DNA of 64,000 nucleotides, from positions 354,120 through 418,119 of the forward strand of contig MU839109.1 of the NCBI GenBank assembly GCA_030685235.1, written 5' to 3'. Position numbers and translations under genes: made by a program. Numbering within the stretch: position 1 is the stretch's first letter; each line of letters begins with the position of its first letter. Of the stretch, positions 1 to 11,549 are shown in pieces. The stretch comes from Copromyces sp. CBS 386.78 (taxonomy: Eukaryota; Ascomycota; Sordariomycetes; Sordariales; Sordariaceae). The notes beneath the pieces were generated by a model. The model was not told where the DNA came from and ran no database searches. It saw only the letters and a program-made list of their open reading frames with translations.

Positions 1-343
1 ATTGTTTCCTTGGTTTGCTTGTTAGATGGCATGCGTTGCTGCATTTTGAATATGGGATAAAGAGGCACATGGGAGCGAGTCGTTCATTCATAGACTGACC
101 ACACACGCACATAAGGACGACAGGGATCGGACCGGACTGATATCATCAGTTTGAAGGGAGTAGCGTTAGGACAGACATCATTAGTATCGTAATGGTTAAA
201 CAGTAATAACTAAAATAAACAAGATTGTGAACAACACACAGGGTATCTCGACATGACATGATGGAAAAGACAGACTAGACTGTTGAGCACACGCCAAACA
301 CCAACACCAAGCTTGACAGCCACCTTTTTTTTGCTGGCATCAT
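1..343. other. 3' flank of the first minus-strand gene
   Basis: No credible reading frame is present. The stretch is most simply the 3' untranslated region and downstream flank of the minus-strand gene that ends at 344. No RNA gene or repeat was recognised. Confidence 0.4.
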
Positions 344-2466
344 TCACCTCCTTCCCATCGACTCCTTGGTCCTACCATCATCATCATCATCGCCATCGCC
401 CCATGGTTTCATAGCAGGAACATGTGCCAAGTCGTTATCGCTCCCCTGGCTCGGATACAAAGGCCACTCGGTCATTCTCTGTCCCTGCGTATCAGGTGTT
501 GATGACCTTGTCTGATCATATGCGATGGTCACCTCCCTCTCCTTGACATTTTTTCCCGGTACGTGCACAACACCTCTGTGCCCGTGGGTTTGACCACTGA
601 CACTTTCCCTTCCGGACCCTCCTTCAGCACTCGCCACGCTCAAGGCACAGCCGAGTGTGCTTAGTCGTTTTATTATTACTGGCTTTCCGTTTTTGTCATG
701 TCCACTGACACTTTGTTGTAGATGAGCCGTCATATCGCTTTCCCTTCCGGACACTCCTTCAGTATTCGCCACCGCCACGCTCAAGGCACTGCCAAGTGTG
801 CTTAGTCGTTTTATTGTTACTGGCTTTCCGTTCTTGTCATGTCCGCCGTGTCCGCCACTGTCGGCTGCGGGGTGCAAATGATGCACATGCACCGCCACAT
901 GTCCATGTCCATCTTTCGTCCCTCCCTCACTTGGACTCCTCCCCGTACTCCCCATACCAGCCTCCTCATCTTTCGTCCCTCCCTCACTTGGACTCCTCCC
1001 CGTACTCACCATACTCTCCCTCGTCAAGTTTAGGTTTAGACTCCCAAAGAGTCCCCGCCGCTTACTTCTCCCCGTACTCCCATTACTCTCCCTCGTCAAG
1101 TTTAGGTTTAGACTCCCAAAGAGCCCCCGCCGCTTACTTCTCCCCGAACGACGCTTGCTGGTAACAGTGGTGCTGCTCCTCCCGGTCCCCTGCGTCCCTT
1201 CCGGGCCCGCGCCGGCGTACATGTCATTGTCATGCCGACATGGATTCTCGAGGCTACCGAGGTTATAAAATATGAACTCGGCCGGCGGCGGCGGCGGCCG
1301 CGGTCCTCGGTACTCGCGCAGCAGCGCGCGAAGGATAGGTATCGACGCCGCCATGATAGTAATGGCGCTCTCGGCGATCCCAAGGATAACAAGGTTGGTG
1401 CTCGCAAAAGTAAAATTAGAATTGCCAATAGCCGGCAGCTCCGTAGCCTTAACAATACTAATAACGCCGGCGAACACGCCCATGGACATGGCGACCAGCA
1501 CGCCTAGCTTTTCGTGGCGGTTTATTTGCATGCTCAGCGTCAGGCTCCAGATGATGTGCCACGGCAGCACGGCTAGCACAATGTCCATGGCCCCGCTGTA
1601 CACGGCCGTGAACATGTTGTAGTGGATCTGGATCTGCTTGGCCATGCAGTGGCCCGGTAGATCGGGCTGCCAGATCTTGGGGATCGGGTCGCATTGGCCC
1701 CATGTTAGGGCGACGGCGACGCCGAGGCTGAGGTTGATGCTGAGGATGATGAGCCGGATTAGGAGGCGCACCCAACTGTCTTGGGAGATGCGGAGGACGG
1801 TGATGGCGAAGCTGGTTTTGGACCATAGGGCGGCGAGGATGGAGAAGGTGCCGGCTAGGTTGGTGATGAGGAGGTAGTGGTTTAGGACGGGGGCGGATTG
1901 GGAGGGGTTGAAGAGGGAGGTGGGGAGGCCGAAGCCGAGGGTGGTGGAGTAGTGGATGAAGGATGTGGAGGTTGCTAGGGAGATCTAGATGTTTTATCAT
2001 TAGTGGTTTTGTTTCTTGCTTGGGTTTGTTTTTGTGTGTTTTGTGGTGGTTTTGTTTTGTTTCTTGTTTTGGGGTGGTGTGCAGCCCCTGAATGGGAAGA
2101 GGGCTAGAAGACCAAGTGGAAGAGTGGAAAAGGGGTTGAGGATAAAGGACGACAATGACATACCCACGATATAATCAAAACGTGATCATCCCACCACAAC
2201 CCTCGCACACGATATCTCTTGCAATAAATGCGCAACCCCAAAAACAGAGCGGCGAGGGCGGTAAGGAACCAGCAGCTAAAGTTGACTTGGGTCACCCTCG
2301 ACTTGTGATAGTCTTCTTCTGGGATCACCTTGGTGTCTGTATCCGTGTTGTTGTTGTTGTTGTTATCCGCCCCCCTTTCCTCCAGGTGGATGACCATGGC
2401 GTTAACAGCATGGTGAGCGGCCGCTTTGACAAAAAAAGAAGCTGTTGTTCCTACTGTTGAGGCCAT
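344..2466 (-). CDS. Rhodopsin-domain (PTH11-like) integral membrane protein
   Basis: Two-exon gene, CDS join(1984..344, 2466..2164 on the minus strand), about 646 residues. Exon 1 begins at an ATG at 2466 and ends before a GTATGT donor; exon 2 follows a TAG acceptor at 1985, phase 0. The first ~330 residues show the fungal Rhodopsin-domain pattern: WWDDHVLIISW, then several hydrophobic helices, a GQCDPIPKIWQPDLPGHC-type loop, and SMGVFAGVISIVKA. Family members are seven-helix plasma-membrane proteins of fungi, some acting as surface sensors; the ligand here is unknown. The C-terminal ~250 residues are hydrophilic and built from two kinds of imperfect tandem repeat (see repeat features). A poly-Asn stretch lies near the N terminus, so the exact start is less certain than the rest; an earlier in-frame ATG is possible. 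Nothing in the promoter was recognised. It lies head-to-tail with the P450 gene upstream. Confidence 0.8.
595..850 (-). repeat. In-frame tandem duplication in the Rhodopsin-protein tail
   Basis: Two copies, about 595-717 and 728-848, both encode a SGHDKNGKPV + IKRLSTLG + ALSVA-type segment. The copies differ by substitutions and by a small in-frame indel, so the array is not a recent perfect copy. Confidence 0.7.
950..1150 (-). repeat. 72-bp and ~45-bp in-frame repeats in the Rhodopsin-protein tail
   Basis: Two 72-bp copies starting near 1013 and 1085 encode STGRSKRRGLFGSLNLNLTR-like units (24 codons). Just downstream in the protein a shorter serine/glycine unit containing STGRSPSEGGTKD is duplicated. 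Because the units are whole codons the frame is kept. Confidence 0.7.
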
Positions 2467-3908
2467 CAGGAGGTTATTGTTGATGTTTTGGTGGTGAAGT
2501 TGATGATGTCGGTACTTGAGCGCTCGTCTCCATCTACCGTTTCTCTCTGTCTCTTTCCGATTATACCAAGAAACGGGTTCGTCGTTTATCAGATGACAGA
2601 GGGGGTTTGATGGAGAAGGCAGATTGGGACGGGCGGGACACCGTGGATGGAATGGGATAGCCAAAGTTTGGTTCGGGTCCGGTATATTGATGCAGAAATG
2701 GGAACCTGGGCTGAAGTTGTACCTACGGGGTAGACGGAAAGCAATGAAGGCCAAGGGCAGCGGGAGTTGATGAGTCGGACCGAAGACCATGTAAGAGAGA
2801 CTTTCTGCTGCTTCTTCTTCTTCTTAGTAATACCCCCAAGCTATCTGTTTGTAATGGGTAATTTAGACGAGAAAGCGGGAGGGTTGTCATGTAGCTAATC
2901 AAAACAAAAACCAACAAGGAAAAAGAGACGGAAAACGGGATATGTGAGACGGAAAAGGACGGGAAGGAAGACGAGACAAGACGGAGAATAGACGGAGACC
3001 AACGCCGGCGGCATGGGATGACCATCAAGATATGGGGTAAAAGCGGCCCGCGTCTTGTCAAGGGCTCAAGGTGCCTTGTCAGGGTCTGGAAGCAATGAAC
3101 CGAGAGAGGGAGATGTGAATAAACGTCCGACCACGACCGGTTGGGCGACCGGTAGGCGAGACCGTTGACCAAAAATTGTAAAGGATCCGTCCGGGGTTAA
3201 GACTTATCTGAGAGGGGTGGGATTCGTAACTTCTCTTCCCTCCTCCTCCTTTGCACGTTCCACGTCTAGATCAAATCTAGACTCCAATGTGACGCTGGTT
3301 TCAGGGGACAACACAAGCGAGTTCCTAATCTGCGTAGGGTGCTTCAACTTCCAAGACTTTTTGAGTCTGCCACGGTATCACATACTATTCCCAACACATA
3401 ATGGAACTCGTACGTGGTGGGGATAGGGGAATGGCATGAATTCATGATGAATGTTTGGTGCACGGGCACTAACGACTCTTTCCTTGCTTGGTCTCCTAGC
3501 CTGCTTAGAACTGGTCTGCTTATTGTTGACGGTTTGACGCCTTGATTGTCTGTGCGTAAAGTGGTCATGTTGATGTAGGATTTAGTGATTTTGAGAGGGG
3601 GATGATTCTGTTGGTTCGGACTCGGTGGTGTTGTAGTCGGCGAATGTGTCTTTTAAGGAAACGGAATGCTCTCCGTGGACAAAGATCCGGCACTAACAAT
3701 TCGCTTAAACACCGCTAAAGGGGCGCTACGAAACAGAGCGCACCGTCCCTCTTCCCCCGCATGAACCCCTGATCTCAACCAAAACAAATGGCGGGCAGAT
3801 GGCGGCTTGGGCTGGTGGCTGCCGCTGGCGTGACCTGTGCCTGGTAGGGGCCCTGGTTTCACACTACCGAACGGTGGCTTCCTCGTGGCTTTTTCCCAGC
3901 ATGCAATA
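2467..3908. other. Intergenic region between Rhodopsin-type gene and P450
   Basis: Contains only short overlapping frames on both strands without domain-like sequence. It should hold the promoter and 5' leader of the Rhodopsin-type gene and the terminator of the P450. No RNA gene or repeat seen. Confidence 0.4.
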
Positions 3909-5817
3909 TCAAGCCACAGTCTTCCTCCTGGTAACCTTCAACCAAAAGTCCTCCACCAGCCAAAAAGCAAAGTCGTGAACCTTCAATGGCTTCGAGGCAT
4001 CGATCGGCGCCATGTCGTACCTCCTCAGTAGCTGCTCGTTTGTTAGCTTCAACATCATCACCCAACCCATTACAGCCACACCCCTACCCCTCCTAAGGGG
4101 GGAAAAAAAGCAAAAACTCACCTCAACAAAGACCTTGTTCAACTCCAAAAACGCAATATGCTTCCCGATACACTCATACTTTCCATTTCCAAAGATCAAA
4201 TCCGCCGTTCGGCTCATGTGCGCATACCGGTCCTTGTCCTCCCTCGCCGCAACAGTCCACCTGTCAGGGTTGAAAATATGCGCATCCTCACCAAACACCT
4301 CTTTGTCGCGGCACAGATGCATAATGTTGAAAGCCATCTGCGTGCCCTCGGGCATGTAGTATCCGTGGATAGTGATGCCGCCCTTAGGGACGCACTTGGG
4401 CATCACGCCCGTGGCCGGAGGGTACAGGCGCAGACCTTCGCGGATGACGGCTTGTAGGTAGGGGAGTTGCATGGCTTCGGCGTTGGTAATGGGGGTGGAG
4501 ATGCGGCCGTGGGAGATGGCGGTGTCGATTTCGTGGCGGAGGGTGGTCAGGGCGCGGGGGTTGGTGATTAGTTGGAGCATGGTCAGCCGGATGGCGTTGG
4601 AGGTTGAGTCGGAGCCGGCGGGGCTGGAATGTCCTGTTAGTCAGGTGAGTGGGAGGGGAGAGGGAGAGAGGGAGACTCACAACTCGAGCATGATCTCAGC
4701 GAGAAGCTCGTCGCGGGTGAGGCCCGAGTCGATAAAGGCTTGCATCATATCGTCTCCTCTACCGGCGTATTTGTCCTTTTCGAGAGCGTCGAGGCGTTTC
4801 TGGATGCGCTTGCTCGTTATCCTGCTTTTCGTCAGTCTTCTCCCAGTTCCACACCCAGATCACCTACCCAATCATCCTCCCAAACCCAACCTCATCTCCC
4901 TCACTCCCCAACACCGCACTAAAAGGCCACGACCTCAAGATTGTGTTGATGGCAGGATAGGCCATCAGCGTCGGCACCCAGGGCACGAACTTGTCATTGA
5001 CCTCGATAAACCCGTCCACGTCCCGGTCCTGCTCGAGGTAGCCCGAGGCTTCGGAGCTGTTGAGTTCCGTCATGACGTCGATGGTGAAGAACTGTGCCTT
5101 GTGGGCGAGCTCCATCGGCCGCAGCTCGGTGTCGGTAGAGATGTATTTGCGCTCGATCAGGTTGATCCATCGCTCCATGTTGTTGTCGACGCGGCGCTCG
5201 AAGAGGCCGTTGTCTTTGCCGTACGTGTACTGGTGTTCCGTTGGGGTCAGTGGGTGTAGGGGCATGACGGCAAGAGAGTGAGAGAGCGACTTACGCCCTT
5301 AGCAAGCTTCTCCCTCAACACCTTCCTGTCTTGCTCGTCGGTCATGGAAAACAAGTTGTGCACGTTCTTCAGGTGCTTGCTGCCCTGGTACCACCATGCT
5401 TTGTTAAAGCCACCGTGGACGGCGTTGACCACGCGGGCCGTGTCGGCATCGCCGTACATGACTGTGTCGGGGGCAATGCGGAAGAGGGGACCTACGTATC
5501 AGTCGAAAGGCGTCAGTTGATGTCTTTTCTTCTTGTTCTTTCTCCCGCGCACTCGTTTCCATTGCACGGCACATACCATATTGCTTCTGCAGAGCATGAT
5601 AGTCATACGACATCCTTCCGTTCCACGCGCACTTCACCAGAGTGAACCTGGTGAACGATGACAGGAAGGGACCAGGAATATGACGAAGCTTCCACCATTG
5701 TCGGATATCGCTGATGACGAAGTAGGACAGGTAGAGCACCACTCCGGTCACAATCAGAGCGACTGGAGACTGAGAAGCATTGCCGGCCAAGCCAGTGACA
5801 TGTTCGAGGAGAGCCAT
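3909..5817 (-). CDS. Cytochrome P450 monooxygenase (pisatin-demethylase-like group)
   Basis: Six exons on the minus strand: 5817-5577, 5491-5295, 5229-4868, 4821-4681, 4623-4122, 4031-3909; all phases join and give 521 residues. An N-terminal hydrophobic helix (about residues 16-34) would anchor it in the ER, followed by a proline hinge (HIPGP). The I-helix has AGSDST, the K-helix has E376-G-L-R379, and the heme-binding loop reads FGNGKYECIG with Cys465 as the thiolate ligand. The last intron has a clear GCTAAC branch site and a CAG acceptor, which restores the expected E-LLRRYDMA join; reading through it would insert an unrelated segment. The pattern resembles fungal class II P450s related to pisatin demethylase (CYP57-like), which oxidise plant or fungal small molecules; the substrate here is not predictable. 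No other obvious secondary-metabolism genes lie beside it except the membrane protein downstream. Confidence 0.9.
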
Positions 5818-6994
5818 GTTGTCAAGTGTCTCTGTTCAAGCGTCTGGAGCAGAGAACTTGCCTAGATACTGAGAAGGAGAGAAACCCCGGTGAAACGGAG
5901 GGGAATGAGGGGATATATGCCCCAGGACTCTTTGGAGGGGAAGAGTGAAGACTGCTATGAGTGATGTACCCTCTTGGCCGAGAAGCGTCGCAATCTCCTC
6001 ACCACGGATCTTCAACCTGCTACTGCAGTGAGAATCAAGACGACTCTGTAGGTCTTGGCGACTGGGATCGGGATTTTCAACTCGGTCGATATCAGTCGAC
6101 TTGCTCTTGACCCCTCCACGTACTTCAGTTCCATGCTCTATCATGGCTTTTTTTTTTTTTTGATTCGTTTTGTCACCCCCGGGGGAGGGCGAGTGAAGGA
6201 GTGTTGGCGTTGATATCATGATACAGACCATAAACTGCATGGATCCTGTCGTGTAATAGTGATACTTAATCATCACCGCTTTCGAAGCCGCTTTCAACAT
6301 TTCATCGGAGAGGGGCTCATAGCTCATGAACAATCACCGAGTGTCCATTGGCGCTCCATGATTGCCGTTCGCAGGTTGATTGTGTGCACAATGGGACCAT
6401 GCCAATGCCGTGTTGCCACTAATTCACAACCCGCAGAACCATTGCCACGCAAGGTTGCATTATAGCTTTGTCGAGTTCGGACGGTTGCCCGTGATATCCG
6501 TGGAGCGTTGCAGTAGGGAAGTTTGCAATTCTGGGCAAGCAACCCGTCAAGAGGGCAGGGCCTCGGCAAATGCAAGTTGTTGCAGCCGCGGCCGCGGCAT
6601 TGATGAACCCGCTCCGTGCCGCCTCCGGGATAGCCCTTCTGGTCTTCGGTGGTGGCCGGTGGGTAGCATCGATCCGCCTTTCTGTGCGTAAATCCCCCTC
6701 TTTGAGCAGCGTGAAAAGGCAATATTTCGTTGAGAGGAGGTTGAAGATCACGACTCTGTTCCTGTCATATTGAATTGGAGAACGGAAATCGAAAGCATGG
6801 GGGATTTAGCCAGGCAAAATGGTTACTCAGGGGTGTCGACTGGAGTCTTGGTGTTTCTAGCGGTTCCAGAGTTCATGATTCCAGTGACGCCAAGTTGAGG
6901 ATGCATCTGGCTTTGTGATGACTGCTGAAAGTAATGGATGGTGCTTTGATGTGGTCCTTCGGAGTTGTGCAGAAAAGCTTGAATATGAAAAGAT

Positions 6995-7033
<39 letters not shown>

Positions 7034-7751
7034 TTGAGAAAACGTCAAAGATGGACTGCAGTGACAGGAGGCAAGTCTTTGGTGTTGAAGGAAGAAAACT
7101 GTGTGCAATGGAACCACAGCCTGACAATTGACAAATGACCACTACCGTAGTAATAACACCCCTGCAGCTCCGAAACGCTTCTGCCTTCTCAGGGCTTTTC
7201 AGCATTGTCCATCTCCAAAAACAGTCAGGAACGATGAACGGCAAGAACTCTCCAACAGGGGTGATCTACCAAGGGGACTTTCGGGACCAAGAACTCATCG
7301 CAAGTAGGAAGGAACGATTGTGAAGTTGTCGAAGAAGATCTTTTTGAGACAACAAAAATTCGTCAGCAAAGCGAGATCAGTTGCACATGGCTGTACACTG
7401 CAGTAAGTAGCGATGCACAGCTGCATGCATGTTAGTGTTCCCCCGTCAGGCGCTGTGCCGTCCTCCAACGTCCCCGCCGCTCCGTCCCGTCGCGACGGCA
7501 ACAAACTTCAGGTTGGTTGGAACTGACAGCCCAAACCGCAATGGATACCTATTATTTCCGATAACATTCAATTTGAAATCCAGTCACAGTATTTGTAAAG
7601 GGGAGTTTTCATGACAGTACATAAAACTGTAACGTGGATGGATGCGATGAACGTCGGGATCAAAGCAGGCAAGGCAGTTGGGACGACAACACTGACAGTG
7701 TAGTTATAGGTATTAGGGCCGAGCCCCACTTTCAACAAGCGAAAATCACCT
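5818..7751. other. Intergenic region upstream of P450
   Basis: About 1.9 kb with no convincing gene on either strand. It holds a T/A homopolymer near 6146-6162 and a 36-base poly(A) run listed separately. The proximal part should contain the P450 promoter. Confidence 0.4.
6996..7031 (+). repeat. Poly(A) run of about 36 bases
   Basis: Uninterrupted A tract. It may be a simple homopolymer or the 3' end of an old retroposed sequence. I saw no target-site duplication on its sides, so a retroposon origin is not supported. Confidence 0.6.
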
Positions 7752-7833
7752 GGCGTGGTGGCAGAGTGGTCTAATGCGCAAGACTAGAAATCTTGTTCCT
7801 TCGGGAGCGTCTGTTCGAATCAGGCCCACGTCG
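7752..7833 (+). tRNA. tRNA-Ser(AGA)
   Basis: 82-nt cloverleaf without an intron. The acceptor stem GGCGTGG pairs with CCACGTC, followed by discriminator G. The anticodon stem CAAGA/TCTTG encloses loop CTAGAAA, anticodon AGA. A long variable arm with a TTCG cap and the T loop TTCGAAT are typical of serine tRNA. It lies about 190 bp to the left of the AT-rich transposon block and shows no RIP damage. Confidence 0.93.
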
Positions 7834-8024
7834 CACGAATGACCATTAAACTTTCTTTTTTTCTCCTTCTTTCCATTCATCACAATATCTCATGTTCCTA
7901 TTTTCCTGTTTCTCTCTTCGAATTCTTTTTTTCCTTTTTTTTCCTCCTTTTCCTTTTGCGTTTTTCGAGTTTTTTCACATTTTATGCCTTTACAATGTCA
8001 CTTCGTCACAAGCAGCGTTCATAA

Positions 8025-11000
8025 CAAGTCAAGTAAGTCAAATAGGCGATTTTTACTTGCTCGAATAGAGCCTGGATTTATAGCTACTTACTTACTTACT
8101 TACTTAGTTAAGTAAATTAAATACAGTTATAATGTTTTTTAGTATTTTCTACCTCATTTTTTATCCTTTTTCTATATAAAAACTACCCAAAGATCGCCTA
8201 GAGCTCCCGCTACCTCCTACTACCCCCATTAAAATTATACTATACTTCGTCGTCGTCGTTAGTAATATTGAACTTAGTATTAATATAGGTCCAAAGTCGT
8301 CAATCTTCCCTATTAAAGTCGCTATTAAATTCCTAATATTTAATATATTTAATATAGTTAACAAATTCTACTACCAACCGCTATTTCTAATTCGAAAGAA
8401 TTAACTTTATACCATTGAAAGACCTCTTATAATTATCCGCTATAAATAGGATAAATAAAACGTTAAATACTATACGTAATAACTTTAGGTAATTCCTTTC
8501 ATTAACTTTCTACTAAATAATAGGATTATTAATAATTTAAATAAAATTATTAAGGTAATAAAATAATTTATCCTCTTCGTTTAGTTCGCTAGGTAAAGTA
8601 TTGTAGAAATTAGGGTTAATAAATTAGTCTTCTATTATTCGCTTCGCCTACTAATTACTAATATTAGAGGGGGGGTTAGGAGTATATTAATTAATATAAT
8701 TTATTTCGTATATATAGGTAAATTTATATTAAATCTCTTTGAATTCTTTCTTATTAAATTACTTTTTGACTTATCGTAAGCGATAACCAAAATAAATAAT
8801 AGTATAAATCCAATATAATAGATTCTCTTCTATCTTGTCCCTATAGTCTTCGAACTTCGTAATAACCCTATTAAATATTAAACCGATATACTTTATAATA
8901 TCGTTAATTAGATTATTTTCGTAGTCGATAGGCTTATTTTAAATAGAAGTAGGAGTAAATAAAAAGGAGGAAGAGAGGTTAATACTACGAATACGACGTT
9001 AATTTAAATATTATTAATTATTATAATATTAGATTCTAAGATTTCTAAACCTTCGAAGGTATTAAAAGCGAATTTATTAATAAATTGGATACATTTATTT
9101 TTAAGGGTCCTAATAAAGCGGTAAAGAGAGGGTATAATAATAGGGAAGAGAGGCCTACGCTTTTCAAACTTCTTAGTAAAGTCTTTAAAGTATTGTATTA
9201 TATCTATAATAGAGGTAAGAATCCCTTAATCATCGTTATTAAGTTAGTCCTCTTTTAATTTTCCTATAATAATAGTATTTAGACCGTTAACGACTTTACT
9301 AATGTAATAATTAATAAATTTGCGTAATTTTTAAGTACGATATATTATATAGTAATTAAAATTTTAATATATAGCGTTATTAAATACGACGGTAATACTT
9401 GGCGAATACTATTCTTTGTTATTATTATTGTTAGTTAAATTTAGAAAGGTAGGGAAGTCGCCTTCGAAATTATAAATACAACCGAAGTAAATAATCTTTT
9501 AAAATTTAGCGCGACGTTAAGGAATTCGGCGGATAAAGAACGTATTATTATAAAACTTATTAATAAAACTCTAATTTTATTATTCTTTAATAAAAGTATC
9601 TTCCTATATAATAATTCAATTAGTAATAGGATTATTAGTAACGGTTTCCCTAATATTAGAGGAAGAAAAAATAGATTTTCTAAATTTAATTACCGCTTTC
9701 GCACCTAGGTTAAAAATATAATTAAAATAACGAAAGCGACGAAAAATAATTTTAATTTCGATTTCTAGTTATAAAAGAAGAGGAAACAATCCTTTAATTA
9801 AGTAAATAATATAATAATCGTTCGAATTAGTATTATCGTACTAAATTTAATTAAATTTTTCTACTTTAATTTTGTAGAGTTTAAGAATACGTAATAAAGT
9901 AGTAGCGATATTTTCGCTACTATAATTACTATAAACTTTAAATAAATTAGTTAAATCGATTTTAAGGGTTCTAAATATATTTATATAATAAAAAAAAATA
10001 GAGATAACGGCTAAATTATTAGGGGAAGTTTAAAAATTAAAAGAAATATATTTCTTAAAATATAATTTAATTAGACGGGTTTTAAATCGTTCGAAGTAAT
10101 AAGTATATTTATTTTTAATTTATATTTATAATGAAGGAGCGGTTTTCAATAATAATTTAGAAATTATAGTATAGTTTATTAACGATAATAGAAATTGAAA
10201 TACTTTATTCTTAATAAAAGAAAAAGGGAGGCGAACGTTAACGATTATTTTTATAATGAATTCGCGGAAGGCCTCCCTAATAGGTTTAACGATAGGGGTA
10301 AATTTGTAAGCGAATTAATTAATTACCGATTTAACTTTTTTAAATTCTAATTAATTTATAAAATTGTCGCTAGTAAGCTCTTTAATACAATAAGTATAGT
10401 AGAAGTATATAATATACGAAGAAGTAGTCTATAAAGAATAAATTTTAGGATAGAAATTATAAGACTAATAATTATTTTTATTATAGTTGCTGATAACGCT
10501 AATTAAATAAGTATTATATTTACTAATTTACAATATCCTTTTTAAGCGTTTAATTAACTAATCCTCTAAAATATATTATGTTTTATCCTATATAACTTTT
10601 AGTATTTTACTAATATTTTTAGGTAAGTCGTCGGGATAAATATCTTTTATAATTTCGATTTATTAGATAAGGGGGATAATATATTTACTGTTGAATATTT
10701 CTATAGTTCGAATTAAGGTAGGTATATTATTGAAGGAGACGGACGGTACGACCGCTATATTAGAAATAATATCGAAATCGACGATAATAGTTATTATAGT
10801 AGTCAATTGCAGTAATACTAATAATACTAAATGGAAGTTAATACTAATTAGCGATATAAGGGAAGGAAATTAATAGGTCTAGCGTAATCTACTTTAATTA
10901 AATATAACGAAGATTAATTTAATTAAGTACGAAAGAGAGGGAGAAAAAACGAATATTTTTAAATAATACCAAAATTTTCGAAATTATTAGTTAAAGTGCT

Positions 11001-11265
11001 CGTTGGGTACTAGTAAACTATACTATCAATTAAAATAAAATACGTATAAACAATTTTGATAATTAGAGAAATAATAACCTTTAAGGGATTTTAGGGGCTA
11101 ACGATAATTATCTTAAACGGTTAAAATTTAGTCGGTTTCCTACCTTAAACCCTAACCCCTTAATATAGTAAGTAGGTTAAGTAAGTCAAGTAGAAGTTCT
11201 CTACTTACTCGTTTTACCGGGACCTCCTTACTTGTTTACTTAACTTGACTTACTTACTTGACTTG
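8025..11265. mobile_element. RIP-degraded element with inverted-repeat ends, family unknown
   Basis: About 3.2 kb of extremely AT- and TpA-rich DNA. The ends carry a perfect 14-nt inverted repeat, CAAGTCAAGTAAGT at 8025-8038 and its complement at 11252-11265, inside longer AAGTAAGTCAAGT-rich tracts. This suggests a class II (DNA) transposon. No reading frame longer than ~70 codons remains and I could not recognise a transposase, so the family is open. I found no clear target-site duplication; the right flank is directly followed by the Ty3/gypsy insertion site. Confidence 0.5.
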
Positions 11266-11270
11266 ACCCA

Positions 11271-11505
11271 TATTACGGGTAGAGGGCGAGAGGTTGAGTG
11301 TAAATGTAGATGTGCGTAATTGTACGAGGAGAGGAAAGGAAGCGAAGTATAGAAGTATACTCGGGAGATGGGCTTTTATAGGACTCGAGCTATAAACCCC
11401 TAGTAGGTCTATAGCGGGAGGCTACAACCAATTAACCGAAATAGTAATAATAATCTTAAAGAGTTATTATTACTAGTATATATAATATAGGCTAACCCTA
11501 TAATA
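11271..11505 (-). repeat. 3' LTR of the Ty3/gypsy element
   Basis: 235 bp, the same length as the copy at 18170-18404. This copy is the less mutated of the two. With the element on the minus strand it is the downstream (3') LTR. Confidence 0.9.
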
Positions 11506-11520
11506 TTACCCCTGCCTAAA
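11506..11520 (-). promoter_or_regulatory. Candidate polypurine tract of the Ty3/gypsy element
   Basis: On the minus strand the bases next to the 3' LTR read TTTAGGCAGGGGTAA. A purine-rich run directly before the 3' LTR is the usual plus-strand primer site of such elements. Function is lost here in any case. Confidence 0.5.
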
Positions 11521-11549
11521 AGAAGCTATATAGTTAATTAAAATTATAT

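Noticed and set aside
344..5817. Secondary-metabolite gene cluster
   Set aside because: Only a P450 and a membrane protein are present; no backbone synthase, regulator or transporter next to them.
6857..7244. Frames with Phe or Lys runs across the poly(A) tract
   Set aside because: Produced by the homopolymer.
8161..8364. Small minus-strand ORF in the RIP block
   Set aside because: Chance frame in AT-rich DNA; no transposase motif recognised.
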